Assembly: GCF_000485795.1 (NCBI RefSeq)
Contig: NZ_AXZL01000068.1
Span: forward strand, 1 to 64,000
DNA: 64,000 bases
From: Shewanella decolorationis S12
GTDB lineage: Bacteria > Pseudomonadota > Gammaproteobacteria > Enterobacterales > Shewanellaceae
Reading direction: 5' to 3'
The notes beneath the pieces were generated by a model. It worked only from the letters and a program-made list of their open reading frames with translations, was not told the DNA's origin and ran no database searches. The first letter of the stretch is position 1, and every line of letters starts with the position of its first letter. This document shows positions 1 to 8,401 of this stretch, in pieces. The position numbers were made by a program, and so were the translations under genes.

Positions 1-2
1 GG

Positions 3-81
3 CAAGAGCAGGGTCAACTTGCTCTTGAATAAAGGCCCCCTTTTAGGGGGTTAAAACAAAGCCACCTTCTTCAGAAGGTGG
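3..81. terminator. Three consecutive hairpins ahead of the DUF3224 gene
   Basis: Three inverted repeats follow one another: arms 3-10/20-27, 36-40/46-50 (five C against five G) and 62-69/74-81. None has a long T run, but the first two look like the tail of a gene outside the window. The third could belong to the leader of the next gene. The role is inferred; only the inverted repeats are seen. Confidence 0.4.
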
Positions 82-156
82 ATTCTTTACTTCACCTAGC
101 GGCTGGGAAAGCTAAGGTTTTGGCATAAAACATAAAATTAGAACAAGGAGCGTGTC

Positions 157-573
157 ATGGAAATGACCAAAGTCACGGGCAAATTTGATGTTAAGCTCAA
201 TCCCGAGAATGCCTATGCCACAGGTGTGGGCGGCGTGAACTTGGGCAGAATGACCTTAGATAAAACCTTTTATGGTGAGCTAGAAGCTCGCAGCCAAGGC
301 GAAATGCTCAGTGCTATGACAGCGGTAAAAGGCTCGGCGGGTTACGTGGCGATTGAGCAAGTCGTGGGAAAACTGTGCGGCAGACAGGGCAGTTTTGTGC
401 TGCAACATTTTGGCATTATGACTGATGGTCAAAACCGATTACACCTTGAGGTTGTCCCCCATTCAGGTGCGGGTGAACTCACAGGGCTATATGGCACTAT
501 GGCGATAAGCATCGAAAATGGACAACATTTTTATGAATTTAGCTTCTGCATCGAACAGGAAGCCGAAGCCTAA
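157..573 (+). CDS. DUF3224 family protein
   Basis: A 138-residue soluble protein with no signal peptide or membrane segment. Length and pattern (an opening strand ending KFDVKL, a central GRMTLDKTF stretch, and a late HSGAGELTGLYGTM block) fit the DUF3224 family, small beta-barrel proteins of unknown function. The ATG has an AAGGAG ribosome site 7 bases upstream. It is a single gene, closed by a hairpin terminator at 607-628. The fold is family knowledge; no substrate can be assigned. Confidence 0.85.
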   Translation: MEMTKVTGKFDVKLNPENAYATGVGGVNLGRMTLDKTFYGELEARSQGEMLSAMTAVKGSAGYVAIEQVVGKLCGRQGSFVLQHFGIMTDGQNRLHLEVVPHSGAGELTGLYGTMAISIENGQHFYEFSFCIEQEAEA

Positions 574-606
574 GGCATGATTAACATGACATCGCGCCGA
601 TAAAAC

Positions 607-628
607 AAAACCAGCCGAAGCTGGTTTT
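607..628. terminator. Rho-independent terminator after the DUF3224 gene
   Basis: A nine-base perfect stem (607-615 with 620-628) with a CGAA tetraloop. T-rich sequence follows on the + strand and A-rich sequence precedes it, so it can stop both the + strand gene and the converging BON-protein gene. Confidence 0.8.
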
Positions 629-655
629 GTGGTTTTTGCCCGAGTGACTAATATC

Positions 656-697
656 AAGCGTTGAATTGGCAAGCGCTGAATTAGCAAGGGCTGCATG
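656..697. repeat. 15-bp degenerate tandem repeat
   Basis: Units 656-670 and 671-685 match at 13 of 15 positions, and a partial third unit runs from 686. It sits between the DUF3224 terminator and the end of the BON gene. No function is evident. Confidence 0.45.
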
Positions 698-706
698 TCA
701 GGACCA

Positions 707-1255
707 TTATGAGGTTTTGACTTTGATTTTATCGACGACCTTTTTCACATCATCGGTATTTTTGGCAATGGTCAGGGCTAATTGACGCTCTGCATCGCTA
801 GCCACTTCACCCTGCAAGGTCACTACGCCATCGGCAACGTCGACATTAATTTGGGTGCCCGATACGTCGGTCGAGAACAACAGACGGGTTTTCACGACTG
901 TTGCAACCTTAGAGTCGGTTAGGGTCTTCACCACCTCACTGGTGCCTTCGTCTTCATTCATCACGGTTAATTTGTTATCGACCCCTTTTACCCCATCTAA
1001 GCTTTTGATGAGCTCAGCGGCGAGCGCCTTATCGACACTGCTCTCCACTTGACCGGTTAAGGTGACATGGCCGTTTTTCACGTCGGTCATAATGTCAAAG
1101 GAGTTGAGGTTAGTATTAAGCAACAAAGTCGTTTCGGCCTTGCCATCGAGCCAAGCATCTTTGGCATCGTCTTTCCAATCCTGTGCGGCGGCCACATTTA
1201 AACTGATAGAACCGACAAGTAAGGTGGTTAAAGCTAAAGTTGTCGTGTTTTTCAT
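707..1255 (-). CDS. Periplasmic protein with two BON domains (OsmY-like)
   Basis: 182 residues. The first ~24 form a signal peptide ending in AAA-Q, so the protein is expected in the periplasm. Two BON repeats follow, about residues 42-105 and 112-180. Each has the pattern of a short helix, a V-x-V-G/T-L strand and a small G-V core (GHVTLTGQV, GVVTLQGEV). BON proteins such as OsmY bind or protect envelope lipids during osmotic and other stress. A GGAGGA ribosome site precedes the ATG. It is a single gene. The family is well supported; direct partners are unknown. Confidence 0.88.
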   Translation of the reverse strand: MKNTTTLALTTLLVGSISLNVAAAQDWKDDAKDAWLDGKAETTLLLNTNLNSFDIMTDVKNGHVTLTGQVESSVDKALAAELIKSLDGVKGVDNKLTVMNEDEGTSEVVKTLTDSKVATVVKTRLLFSTDVSGTQINVDVADGVVTLQGEVASDAERQLALTIAKNTDDVKKVVDKIKVKTS

Positions 1256-1481
1256 AATGATATCCTCCGTTGTTATCTCGAAGGAACTAAAGCGTGAATC
1301 GTGCCAATATTTTTATCTTACTGATTTTAAATGTTTTAAGTGTTGTTTGCACTTATTTTAGGTGTTTGGCTTAATCGTCAAATCGGCGCTTTTTACCGAC
1401 AAAATGTAAATATTACCGAGGGTGATTAAGCGATTGGGCTTAAGTGGGATAGGCGTTAAGCTCAAATAGATCGCAGGCAAC

Positions 1482-1507
1482 AAAAACGCGGCTCAGTTGG
1501 CCGCGTT
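1482..1507 (-). terminator. Terminator of the DUF2383 gene
   Basis: Seven-base arms at 1485-1491 and 1501-1507 with a nine-base loop. Read on the minus strand, the stem is followed by a T run (A run at 1482-1486). Confidence 0.65.
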
Positions 1508-1526
1508 ATTGGCTGGCATGGCTGCC

Positions 1527-1991
1527 TTACAGGGCTTGGCTACGCAGGTGTAAGGTATCCAAATGGATTTGTAGCCAGGCAATATCTTCGGCCAATTGGC
1601 TGATTAACCTCGGGTGGTTGGCCTTTTTAATTAACTGTTTGAGATGGTTAAGGCGCTGACGCTCAAGCTCACAGAGCACGACGAGGGCATCGGCGAGTTG
1701 TTGTTTGATAAGTAAAGCATCGACATCGGCATAGGGCCGAGTCTGCGACGGCGGCACCGAGTTCGGGCCCATTTGTTGTAATGATTGGGCGAGCAATTGC
1801 TTAAATCGCGCCAGCATCCCTTGATACGTCTTGATTTGGGCGATAAAAATGCGTTTTAGGCTGTAGTCATCGACAGTGGTATTGGCCCGAGTATAAAAAT
1901 CCACGCCGGTTTGCGTCAGCTCGATTAACTCATTAACCAGCTTAATATCGGCGCTCAGCTCGGTCTGATGTTGCGCAACATTAGACGTCAT
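1527..1991 (-). CDS. DUF2383 (PA2169-like) four-helix-bundle protein
   Basis: 154 residues from an ATG at 1991, preceded by an AGGAGGT ribosome site; a longer in-frame reading lacks such a site. The all-helical sequence opens with the characteristic NELIELTQTGVDFY stretch, followed by a helix rich in F/L and K/Q. It resembles the ferritin-like DUF2383 group, often found with stress proteins. No di-iron ExxH ligand pair is obvious, so an enzymatic role is not claimed. Family assignment is by pattern only. Confidence 0.72.
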   Translation of the reverse strand: MTSNVAQHQTELSADIKLVNELIELTQTGVDFYTRANTTVDDYSLKRIFIAQIKTYQGMLARFKQLLAQSLQQMGPNSVPPSQTRPYADVDALLIKQQLADALVVLCELERQRLNHLKQLIKKANHPRLISQLAEDIAWLQIHLDTLHLRSQAL

Positions 1992-2244
1992 AACGACCTC
2001 CTGTGGTAGTTTGGGCTGCTCCGCCGACACGGATTGCCCAAGTTTTTATGGAAATATCAGCTTCATTCAGCTTCTATGCATATTTCGTTCACTTTTTAAT
2101 GATAAGTTAATGAATTGATTTAACTGATGATATTTATCCATTGTCGCCAGTAGCTTGCTTATTATCGGCAACTCTTACCGTTGAGATTGTTAAAATTTCA
2201 CGGCTGGCATACAGTGGTGCTTCATTCACAGGGAGTGGCACAAG

Positions 2245-3642
2245 ATGATCCGACCAACGCTTTTCTATCATCTACAGGACTTCGAGACCGAGCAGGCATT
2301 AGTGCAGCTCGAAGGCGCGCAGACCTACAACAAGCTACGCAGTACCGATGATTTATCTTGGATTAGTCAGCTGGAGGCCAATCGTATCGATGTGGCGATC
2401 ATTGAGCTGCCCCGTCTAAGCCGTGAAGATTACTTAGCCTTACTCGAGTCGAGCGCCATTGCGGATGTGGAGTTTATTTTCCTCTCCGACGGCCTGCCGA
2501 ATCCTCACCTCGATAAACTCTTGTCCAAATACGCGGGCTACCATTTCCGTAAGCCCATCGATATGTCGTTACTGTGCGAAACCTTAGCGGATTTTGCCCA
2601 GCATCTGGTTGCCAATACCTCGACACGCATTCGCCCCTTTGCCAGCGAGTTAGATCAATATGGTCTGCTGGTGGGCTCCTCATTACCTATGCACCGCTTG
2701 TATCGCACTATCCGCCGCGTGTCGGCCGCCGAGAGCAATGTGTTGATTATCGGTGAGAGTGGCGCGGGTAAAGAACTGGTCGCCAATACCATTCACTTAG
2801 CCAGCCCGCGGGTGAATAAGCCCTATATTGCGATTAACTGCGGCGCTTTGAGCCCAGAATTGGTCGATAGTGAACTCTTCGGCCATGTAAAAGGCTCCTT
2901 TACCGGTGCGAATCGCGATCATCAAGGGGTATTTGAGCAGGCCGAAGGCGGCACCTTATTCCTCGATGAAGTCACCGAAATGCCGCTTGAGCATCAAGTT
3001 AAGCTATTAAGAGTGCTCGAAAATAATGAATATCGCCCTGTCGGCAGCCCTAAGGTGCTCAAGGCGAATGTGCGTATTGTGGCGGCGACAAACCGCGATC
3101 CTTTAGTGGCGATTGAGCAAGGACAACTGCGGGAGGATTTGTACTTTCGCTTAGCGCATTTCCCCATTCAAGTGCCGCCATTACGGGAGCGCGGGGAAGA
3201 TATAGTGGGACTGGCGAAGCATTTTCTGGCCTATCGCAATGCGGCGGAAAAACAGAGCAAAGTGTTCTCGTCCTCAAGTTTAGAGGTGATTGCGGCCCAC
3301 ACTTGGCCGGGGAATGTGCGCGAGTTAAAGCATGCTATCGAGCGCGCTTATATACTGGCAGACCATGAGATTATCCCTGAGCATTTGCAGCTTACGCCCA
3401 GTTTGGATAAAGAGTCGGCTGCGGAGGAAAATGTAGTGATCCCCCAAGGTATGCGCCTTGAGGAGCTGGAGAAAATCGCCATTTACCAAGCGCTTGAAAC
3501 AAGTCAGGGCAATAAGACTGACACCGCCGAGCAGCTTGGGATCAGCGTTAAAACCCTCTATAACAAGCTTAGTAAATATGAGCAGGAGTCAGACGTTCAA
3601 ACCGCTGATGCAGATTCCGTTAGCAATAGCGTCGCCAAGTAG
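2245..3642 (+). CDS. Sigma-54-dependent transcriptional activator with a degenerate N-terminal receiver-like domain
   Basis: 465 residues. Residues 1-120 look like a receiver fold but lack a clear phospho-acceptor pocket, as in VpsR-like regulators. The AAA+ domain (about 140-375) has the Walker A GESGAGKE at 170, the sigma-54 contact loop GSFTGAN at 217 (Ser in place of the second-position Ala of GAFTGA) and Walker B GGTLFLDE near 236. A Fis-type helix-turn-helix closes the protein (about 405-448, TAEQLGISVKTLYNKL). It is divergent from the DUF2383 gene. Activation of sigma-54 promoters follows from the family; target genes and signal are unknown. Confidence 0.88.
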   Translation: MIRPTLFYHLQDFETEQALVQLEGAQTYNKLRSTDDLSWISQLEANRIDVAIIELPRLSREDYLALLESSAIADVEFIFLSDGLPNPHLDKLLSKYAGYHFRKPIDMSLLCETLADFAQHLVANTSTRIRPFASELDQYGLLVGSSLPMHRLYRTIRRVSAAESNVLIIGESGAGKELVANTIHLASPRVNKPYIAINCGALSPELVDSELFGHVKGSFTGANRDHQGVFEQAEGGTLFLDEVTEMPLEHQVKLLRVLENNEYRPVGSPKVLKANVRIVAATNRDPLVAIEQGQLREDLYFRLAHFPIQVPPLRERGEDIVGLAKHFLAYRNAAEKQSKVFSSSSLEVIAAHTWPGNVRELKHAIERAYILADHEIIPEHLQLTPSLDKESAAEENVVIPQGMRLEELEKIAIYQALETSQGNKTDTAEQLGISVKTLYNKLSKYEQESDVQTADADSVSNSVAK

Positions 3643-3663
3643 TAACCTACTTTAAATGCCTGA

Positions 3664-3750
3664 AAATAAGCTAATGCATTGATTCTGCTTTTGATTCAGC
3701 TTTGATTCAGAGTTTGGTTCAGAGTTAATTCTGAATGTGTTAGCTTATTT
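3664..3750. terminator. Large inverted repeat between convergent genes
   Basis: Perfect 11-base arms at 3664-3674 and 3740-3750 enclose a region of short direct repeats of TTGATTCAG type (3678-3733). It lies between the sigma-54 activator and the phosphatase/kinase gene, whose stop codon is inside the right arm. Probably a bidirectional termination region. Confidence 0.45.
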
Positions 3751-5428
3751 ATGACTCTGACTGCGGTTCATCATTTTGCGCTTGATAGGGCACAAACACC
3801 TTTAAAGAGGCGGGCAGGATATCGATATTGAGTTCCTCCGGCTCACAAATCTCGCCATCAATCACATACTTGGATTGGGGCTGACTGCTGATCTTCACCC
3901 TTTTAGCATGGGCATGTTTTACTTTGCCCGTGGTCGCAGAGCCGCTATTGGCGGCCTCTGTAATCCAGCCAGTAAAAGCCAGTTCAGCCAGACTGATAAG
4001 CTGTTCATTCGGCTCATTATTTGAATCCAACCAAGTGATATCCAGCAAGCCGTCTGTCATATTGGGTTCGCCCTTACCTTGGGCGAGTAAGCTGGTAAAA
4101 GGCGCGGCATTGGCAACCACTAGGCTGTGGGTTTTCACTGTCATTGGGGCCTGGTCATCTAAAGTCAGCTGCAACTCGAGGCTGGTGTCGGTATTCACCG
4201 CGCGCCACAAACCATCGAGGTAGGCGAGTTGGCCGAGAGCATTTTTACGCTCGCGGCTCGCCGACTCAATCATTTGCTGTTCAAACCCAATGCCGACCAG
4301 CAGTAACACCAGTCGCTCATTGCAACGCGCTGTGTCTATGGTCTGTGTCTGGCCTTGGATAATATTATCAAGGGCTTGGGAGACGGCATTGAGCTTACTG
4401 CTTAAACCAAAGAGGGCGTGTGATAGGGCATTAGTGGTGCCAAGGGGGATAATGCCTAAGGTGATATCGGTGTCGATAATCTCCGCCGCGACCTCAGTAA
4501 CTGTGCCATCGCCCCCGCAAGCGATGATGATATCGGCGCCCTGAAGCCGGGCTTTTTTCGCTTGGGTTTGGGCGCTAATCTCTGGCGTGGTGAGCGCTAA
4601 CTGCACCTCAAAATAGCGTTTCAGTTCAGTGCAAATTTGTTCGCCATGGGTCTGCCATTTACCCGCGCCAGAGACGGGATTGGCGATAATCCAGGCTCGT
4701 TTATGCAGTTTGATTTCCCCTTGAGTGTACATCTGCTCCAGCGCTTTAAGTTGCCAGCGATTTAACCCTGCGGTTTTACGAATGCTTTTAATCTGTTGCA
4801 GCACCTCGGCAAAACTGAGTTCGGGGCGGCGGCATACAAGATAAGCGGCCAGCACCATTACGGAGCGCCCGCGGCCGAGCGCACAGTGGATTAATACCCG
4901 CTTTTGGGCACGTACTTGTCGATGTAACCAGTTAATCGCCTGATTTAATTGGGCGCTAGTCGGTACGCTGTGATCAAGAATAGGGATATTAAGATAGTCG
5001 ATATGCTCTTCATACAGGGACACATCGAGGCCGTCGAATTCGGCGGTGACATCTAAAATAGCGTTAATGCCATAACGATTCAGTTTAGGTAAATCGGCAG
5101 CGCTTAAGCGGCTACCCAAGTACAGATATTTATCAATGGCTTGCATTGAAGGCATGCTATCGCGGCGGCGTGCCCAGAGATTATAGAGTCGGCATCCTAA
5201 TAAAAATGGAATAAAACCCCAACGAATATACCAAGGGATGGAACCATCCTGACGTTTTCTAAAAATACTGGCGAGATTAAACCAATAGGCCGAGCCGACG
5301 AGGGCGAGGGATAGGCTGCTCCATGCCCAAATAAAGGTTAGAATGGGAGAGTGGCCCGTTACGGCGAAATAGCCAAATAACAGCGCTCCGAACAGGTAGA
5401 AATACTTAATGTGGATCCTACTCAGCAT
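3749..5428 (-). CDS. Membrane-anchored dual-specificity phosphatase fused to a diacylglycerol kinase-like domain
   Basis: 559 residues from an ATG at 5428, spaced 7 bases from GGAGGA. Two hydrophobic segments occupy about residues 5-45. A dual-specificity phosphatase domain follows, with the CX5R signature HCALGRGRS (Cys182, Arg188). The C-terminal half is a DAGKc/LCB5-type lipid kinase domain with NPVSGAGK near 255 and GGDGTVTE near 305. The fusion suggests coupled lipid phosphorylation and phosphate removal at the inner membrane. The real substrates (diacylglycerol, sphingoid-like lipid, phosphatidylglycerol phosphate) cannot be told from sequence. A perfect 10-base inverted repeat lies just upstream (5471-5506). 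Confidence 0.82.
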   Translation of the reverse strand: MLSRIHIKYFYLFGALLFGYFAVTGHSPILTFIWAWSSLSLALVGSAYWFNLASIFRKRQDGSIPWYIRWGFIPFLLGCRLYNLWARRRDSMPSMQAIDKYLYLGSRLSAADLPKLNRYGINAILDVTAEFDGLDVSLYEEHIDYLNIPILDHSVPTSAQLNQAINWLHRQVRAQKRVLIHCALGRGRSVMVLAAYLVCRRPELSFAEVLQQIKSIRKTAGLNRWQLKALEQMYTQGEIKLHKRAWIIANPVSGAGKWQTHGEQICTELKRYFEVQLALTTPEISAQTQAKKARLQGADIIIACGGDGTVTEVAAEIIDTDITLGIIPLGTTNALSHALFGLSSKLNAVSQALDNIIQGQTQTIDTARCNERLVLLLVGIGFEQQMIESASRERKNALGQLAYLDGLWRAVNTDTSLELQLTLDDQAPMTVKTHSLVVANAAPFTSLLAQGKGEPNMTDGLLDITWLDSNNEPNEQLISLAELAFTGWITEAANSGSATTGKVKHAHAKRVKISSQPQSKYVIDGEICEPEELNIDILPASLKVFVPYQAQNDEPQSES

Positions 5429-5470
5429 TGGCATCTCCTCCATTGATAAGCGGCGAGCCTCAGGGAAACC

Positions 5471-5506
5471 CACTTTATCGTGACCAATGTCTGTCGCGAT
5501 AAAGTG
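5471..5506. promoter_or_regulatory. 10-base inverted repeat upstream of the phosphatase/kinase gene
   Basis: CACTTTATCG (5471-5480) pairs perfectly with 5497-5506 across a 16-base gap. No T run follows on either strand, so an operator or leader hairpin is more likely than a terminator. Function is inferred. Confidence 0.4.
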
Positions 5507-5582
5507 GCTCGGTGGTACTCAATTTAACTGTGGTTCCCCTGATAGGCTCGTTTGCGGGACTATCTACTCGCCGTCATCCGTT

Positions 5583-5777
5583 CTAGCAGCGGGTATCTTT
5601 CGCTTTAACGCCTTCTTTCAGTTCTTCACAGGCATCTTCAATCGCATTGCCGGTATCAGTGATGGCTTCATCGATTTTTTCGCCTGCATCCTCGGCGTGG
5701 TTGTCGCTACAGGCTGACAGCCCAAAAGTTAATAATAAGGCTAAAAATGCGGTGGTAATTATGGTCATAGGTTTCAT
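5583..5777 (-). CDS. Small lipoprotein
   Basis: 64 residues from an ATG at 5777, with an AAGGAGA ribosome site. A hydrophobic signal ends in the lipobox LSAC (Cys at about 23). The mature part is short, charged and helical (EDAGEKIDEAITDTGNAIED) and resembles entericidin-like or apolipoprotein-like stress lipoproteins. The DUF1328 gene lies 22 bases upstream on the same strand, so the two are probably co-transcribed. Exact function unknown. Confidence 0.75.
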   Translation of the reverse strand: MKPMTIITTAFLALLLTFGLSACSDNHAEDAGEKIDEAITDTGNAIEDACEELKEGVKAKDTRC

Positions 5778-5799
5778 ATCGATTCTCCTTTTATCCAAT

Positions 5800-5976
5800 T
5801 TAAGCGCGTGGTGCCTTGCCCTTAAGGGCGTTGACCAGCAGGGAAATCACAAGTAATACAATAAATAGGAAGAAAATAATCTTTGCGATCCCCGCTGCGG
5901 CGCCAGCGATCCCCGTAAATCCAAACAGTCCGGCGATAATGGCCACAACCAGAAACATTAAGGTCCAACCTAACAT
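5800..5976 (-). CDS. DUF1328 (YtjA-like) small membrane protein
   Basis: 58 residues, starting MLGWTLMF at 5976 behind an AGGAGGT site; a GTG six bases earlier falls inside that site and is unlikely. Two hydrophobic helices are separated by a Gly/Ala turn ([13 protein letters not shown]), the full pattern of DUF1328. Members are small inner-membrane proteins often induced by envelope or osmotic stress. It probably forms a two-gene unit with the lipoprotein downstream. Confidence 0.88.
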
Positions 5977-6574
5977 AGCCACCTCCTTTGTCTTATTTCG
6001 GTTTTTCGGTCTTCTTCACTCTGTACGATTACGTCGAGCGAGCTAGTGGAGTTCGTTGTTGAGAGCGAGTGAAGTAAGTTGAATGTGCCAAGTTGCGTCT
6101 TACATCCCGTTATCACTCAATCCCGCAATAAACTCACAATGGGGATATTGCGAGCTTAATGCCAACTTTGAGGTTTTAATTTAATTTATTGAATATTAAG
6201 ATTATTTTTAAATGCTGTACTGACGGGAGTATTGGTTGATATAAGCGTGATAGGCAATTTTTACCTGCGATTCGGTAAGAGTTGCCGTAGGGGAATCGAG
6301 GGGAAATCTCGTCCATCAAAGTTCGTTTCTGTAATCCATTTTAAAATCAGGCCGTATGTATTTGATAGTTTGCAGGCGAGCATTGACATGGCAGTGGCCA
6401 TCGGAAAAAGGGATTTTCCGTTGAGCCCCCAAGGATGGGTTCACGGCGTGCCACTGAAGTGGCAATGCAGAGCGGAAACAGAACTCAAATCGGCTTTTGG
6501 CATTATGTATTCGATTGATTGATAGTAACAATGCCGAGTGGAAGTTGACCCGTAAATGAATCAAAAATTGAAGT
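5977..6574. other. Non-coding stretch between the DUF1328 gene and the pfaD terminator
   Basis: About 600 bases. The first part presumably holds the DUF1328 promoter. From 6232 a 96-codon open frame exists on the + strand and an 82-codon one on the minus strand. Neither has a convincing ribosome site or family. The segment about 6380-6500 contains hairpins (6402-6408/6414-6420 and 6450-6455/6458-6463) and has the look of a dispersed intergenic repeat, which I suspect but cannot confirm from one copy. Confidence 0.4.
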
Positions 6575-6608
6575 CAAAAAAGCGGATTAAGTTTTCACTT
6601 AACCCGCT
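6575..6608 (-). terminator. Terminator of the pfa operon
   Basis: Eleven-base arms 6581-6591 and 6598-6608 with one mismatch and a six-base loop. Read on the minus strand they are followed by a six-T run (A run at 6575-6581). It lies just after the pfaD stop. Confidence 0.85.
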
Positions 6609-6630
6609 CAATAAGGTTTACCAAAGCGAA

Positions 6631-8283
6631 TTAACAGCGTTGCAGTGGTTTCCAGCGTTGCTGGCTGACTGGAATGCTTACCCCTTGGGATAACAACAGG
6701 TTAATCCGTGCTTGGTAGGCTGCGCCCTGCATTAAATGTTTGGCCAAATCAACCGCATTGCGCTCGCGGTAATCATCCAAATAACTGCCTTTAGCCCAGG
6801 CATTAAAGGCGCCGAGGGCCGGGCCTGCCCAAATCTGATAATCCATTTCGCGGCCGACTTCGCCCGTGTTTGACCAGCGACTCGAAAGACCTAAATACCA
6901 GCGGAAAATCAGTGCCATTTTGCGTTTTGGATTATCCAGTGCGCGCTCAATTTGCTTAGGATCGCGCTCATTAAAGTGCGCCACAGTGCCTGCCCAAATT
7001 TCATCTAATGAGGCGCGAAACACTTGCTCTTCCAGCTTCTGTCGTTCCTCTGCCGGGATCGCCTCAATCGAGTCGTAGCGGGTGTAAATCTCATAGAGTT
7101 TATTGGCGCGCATTGGGAATAGGGTGCCGCGCTTAACCACTTGTAACTTAACGCCCATTTCAAACATATCGGCGGCGGGCGCCATAGTCACATCGGCCAT
7201 TTCGGTGGTGGCGAGTAATTTACGGGTATGTTCGCTGGCCCCAGCCTCAACACAGGCTTGGTTGATTGAGCCAGTGACAATATAGGCCGCGCCCATATTG
7301 AAGGTCGCCAGCGCCGCATCAGGCGTGCCGATCCCCCCACCAGCGCCCACACGGATAGGCGTTTTGTATTGGTACTTGGCTTGAATGGTATCTTTGAGCG
7401 CCAAAATGGTCGGCAATAACGTGACCAGAGGGCGATTGTCGGTGTGGCCGCCTGAGTCGGCTTCGGCGGTAATGTCATCGGCCATGGGCACAGATTGCGC
7501 CATTAGCATTTGATCTTCGCTGATAAGCCCCTCGTTCACTAATTGTTGCAGCATCTTAACGGGGGCAGGCTCCATAAACTTGGTGGCCACCTCGGTACGA
7601 CTGATTTTAGCAATCACTTTATTGCCAATCACAATCTCGCCGTTGGCGTCGCGACTCAGGCCCGCGGCGCGGTAATAGACGATTTGCGGTGTTAAGCCCA
7701 AGAAGGCCGAGGCTTCAACCGTACGCACTTGATGCTTGAGGAAGAGTTCGACACTGCCACGCTCCAGCGCAGGCTCACTCGGGCTATGGATCAAGTTAAA
7801 GGCGTAGGGGCCATTGGGCAATGCCGCTTGAATGCGTTTAATCGCGGCTTCTACGCGCGATGGAATTAACCCCGCCGCGCCAAAGGAGCACAAGATGCCC
7901 GCCTGACCAAGAGCGATAACTAACTCTTCCGAGGCGATACCGTTAGCCATGGCGCCTGCGTAGTAGGCGTATTTCACCCCATGCACGCGGCGAAAATTAC
8001 TGTCACCCAAGCTTTGGGTGCCAAGGGCGGGGGCGAAGGCGCTGACAGGATGCAAACCATTGCTTTTGTGTAAGCCATTGCTGGCGGCAGTATCCGCAAG
8101 ACCCACCACCTCGGCGCTTTGGGCAATGCCTAGGCCTTTTTCGGCATGATTGACTAAGTAACAGGCTTGATTGAGATCTTTAAGTTTTTTGCCAAGGGAA
8201 TCGATATCGAAACTGATGGCGGCTTCATCAACCTGCCATGGCCAAGGACTGAGCTTATTATTATCGAGTGTGGTATTCGTCAT
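6631..8283 (-). CDS. pfaD: Polyunsaturated fatty acid synthase subunit PfaD (enoyl reductase)
   Basis: 550 residues. A TIM-barrel, FMN-dependent protein of the 2-nitropropane dioxygenase/enoyl reductase type, as expected for PfaD. Glycine-rich stretches (VGAGGGIGTPDAALATF, near 315) form the flavin phosphate site. In EPA synthesis PfaD acts in trans on the enoyl-ACP intermediates made by PfaA/C. The gene is last in the operon, 118 bases after pfaC, with a hairpin in the gap and only a weak ribosome site. Full length for the family. Confidence 0.95.
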   Translation of the reverse strand: MTNTTLDNNKLSPWPWQVDEAAISFDIDSLGKKLKDLNQACYLVNHAEKGLGIAQSAEVVGLADTAASNGLHKSNGLHPVSAFAPALGTQSLGDSNFRRVHGVKYAYYAGAMANGIASEELVIALGQAGILCSFGAAGLIPSRVEAAIKRIQAALPNGPYAFNLIHSPSEPALERGSVELFLKHQVRTVEASAFLGLTPQIVYYRAAGLSRDANGEIVIGNKVIAKISRTEVATKFMEPAPVKMLQQLVNEGLISEDQMLMAQSVPMADDITAEADSGGHTDNRPLVTLLPTILALKDTIQAKYQYKTPIRVGAGGGIGTPDAALATFNMGAAYIVTGSINQACVEAGASEHTRKLLATTEMADVTMAPAADMFEMGVKLQVVKRGTLFPMRANKLYEIYTRYDSIEAIPAEERQKLEEQVFRASLDEIWAGTVAHFNERDPKQIERALDNPKRKMALIFRWYLGLSSRWSNTGEVGREMDYQIWAGPALGAFNAWAKGSYLDDYRERNAVDLAKHLMQGAAYQARINLLLSQGVSIPVSQQRWKPLQRC

Positions 8284-8311
8284 TTGGACTGTTCACTTTT
8301 GGGTTTTTGGT

Positions 8312-8346
8312 TGCCGCAGTGGAGTTTATTCCCTTGCACTGCGGCA
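8312..8346 (-). promoter_or_regulatory. Hairpin in the pfaC-pfaD gap
   Basis: A perfect ten-base stem, TGCCGCAGTG (8312-8321) with 8337-8346, and a 15-base loop. No T run follows on the minus strand. It could be a stabilising or processing hairpin, or partial attenuator, setting the PfaD to PfaC ratio. Confidence 0.45.
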
Positions 8347-8401
8347 GTTGTGTGCTGTTTTTAAGCTAACTGTGGCTAATGCTGCAAGTTAGGCGCTAGC
8401 G

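Noticed and set aside
6232-6522. 96-codon open frame on the + strand
   Set aside because: No ribosome site, no recognisable family, overlapped by a frame on the other strand, and hairpin-rich sequence; treated as non-coding or repeat.
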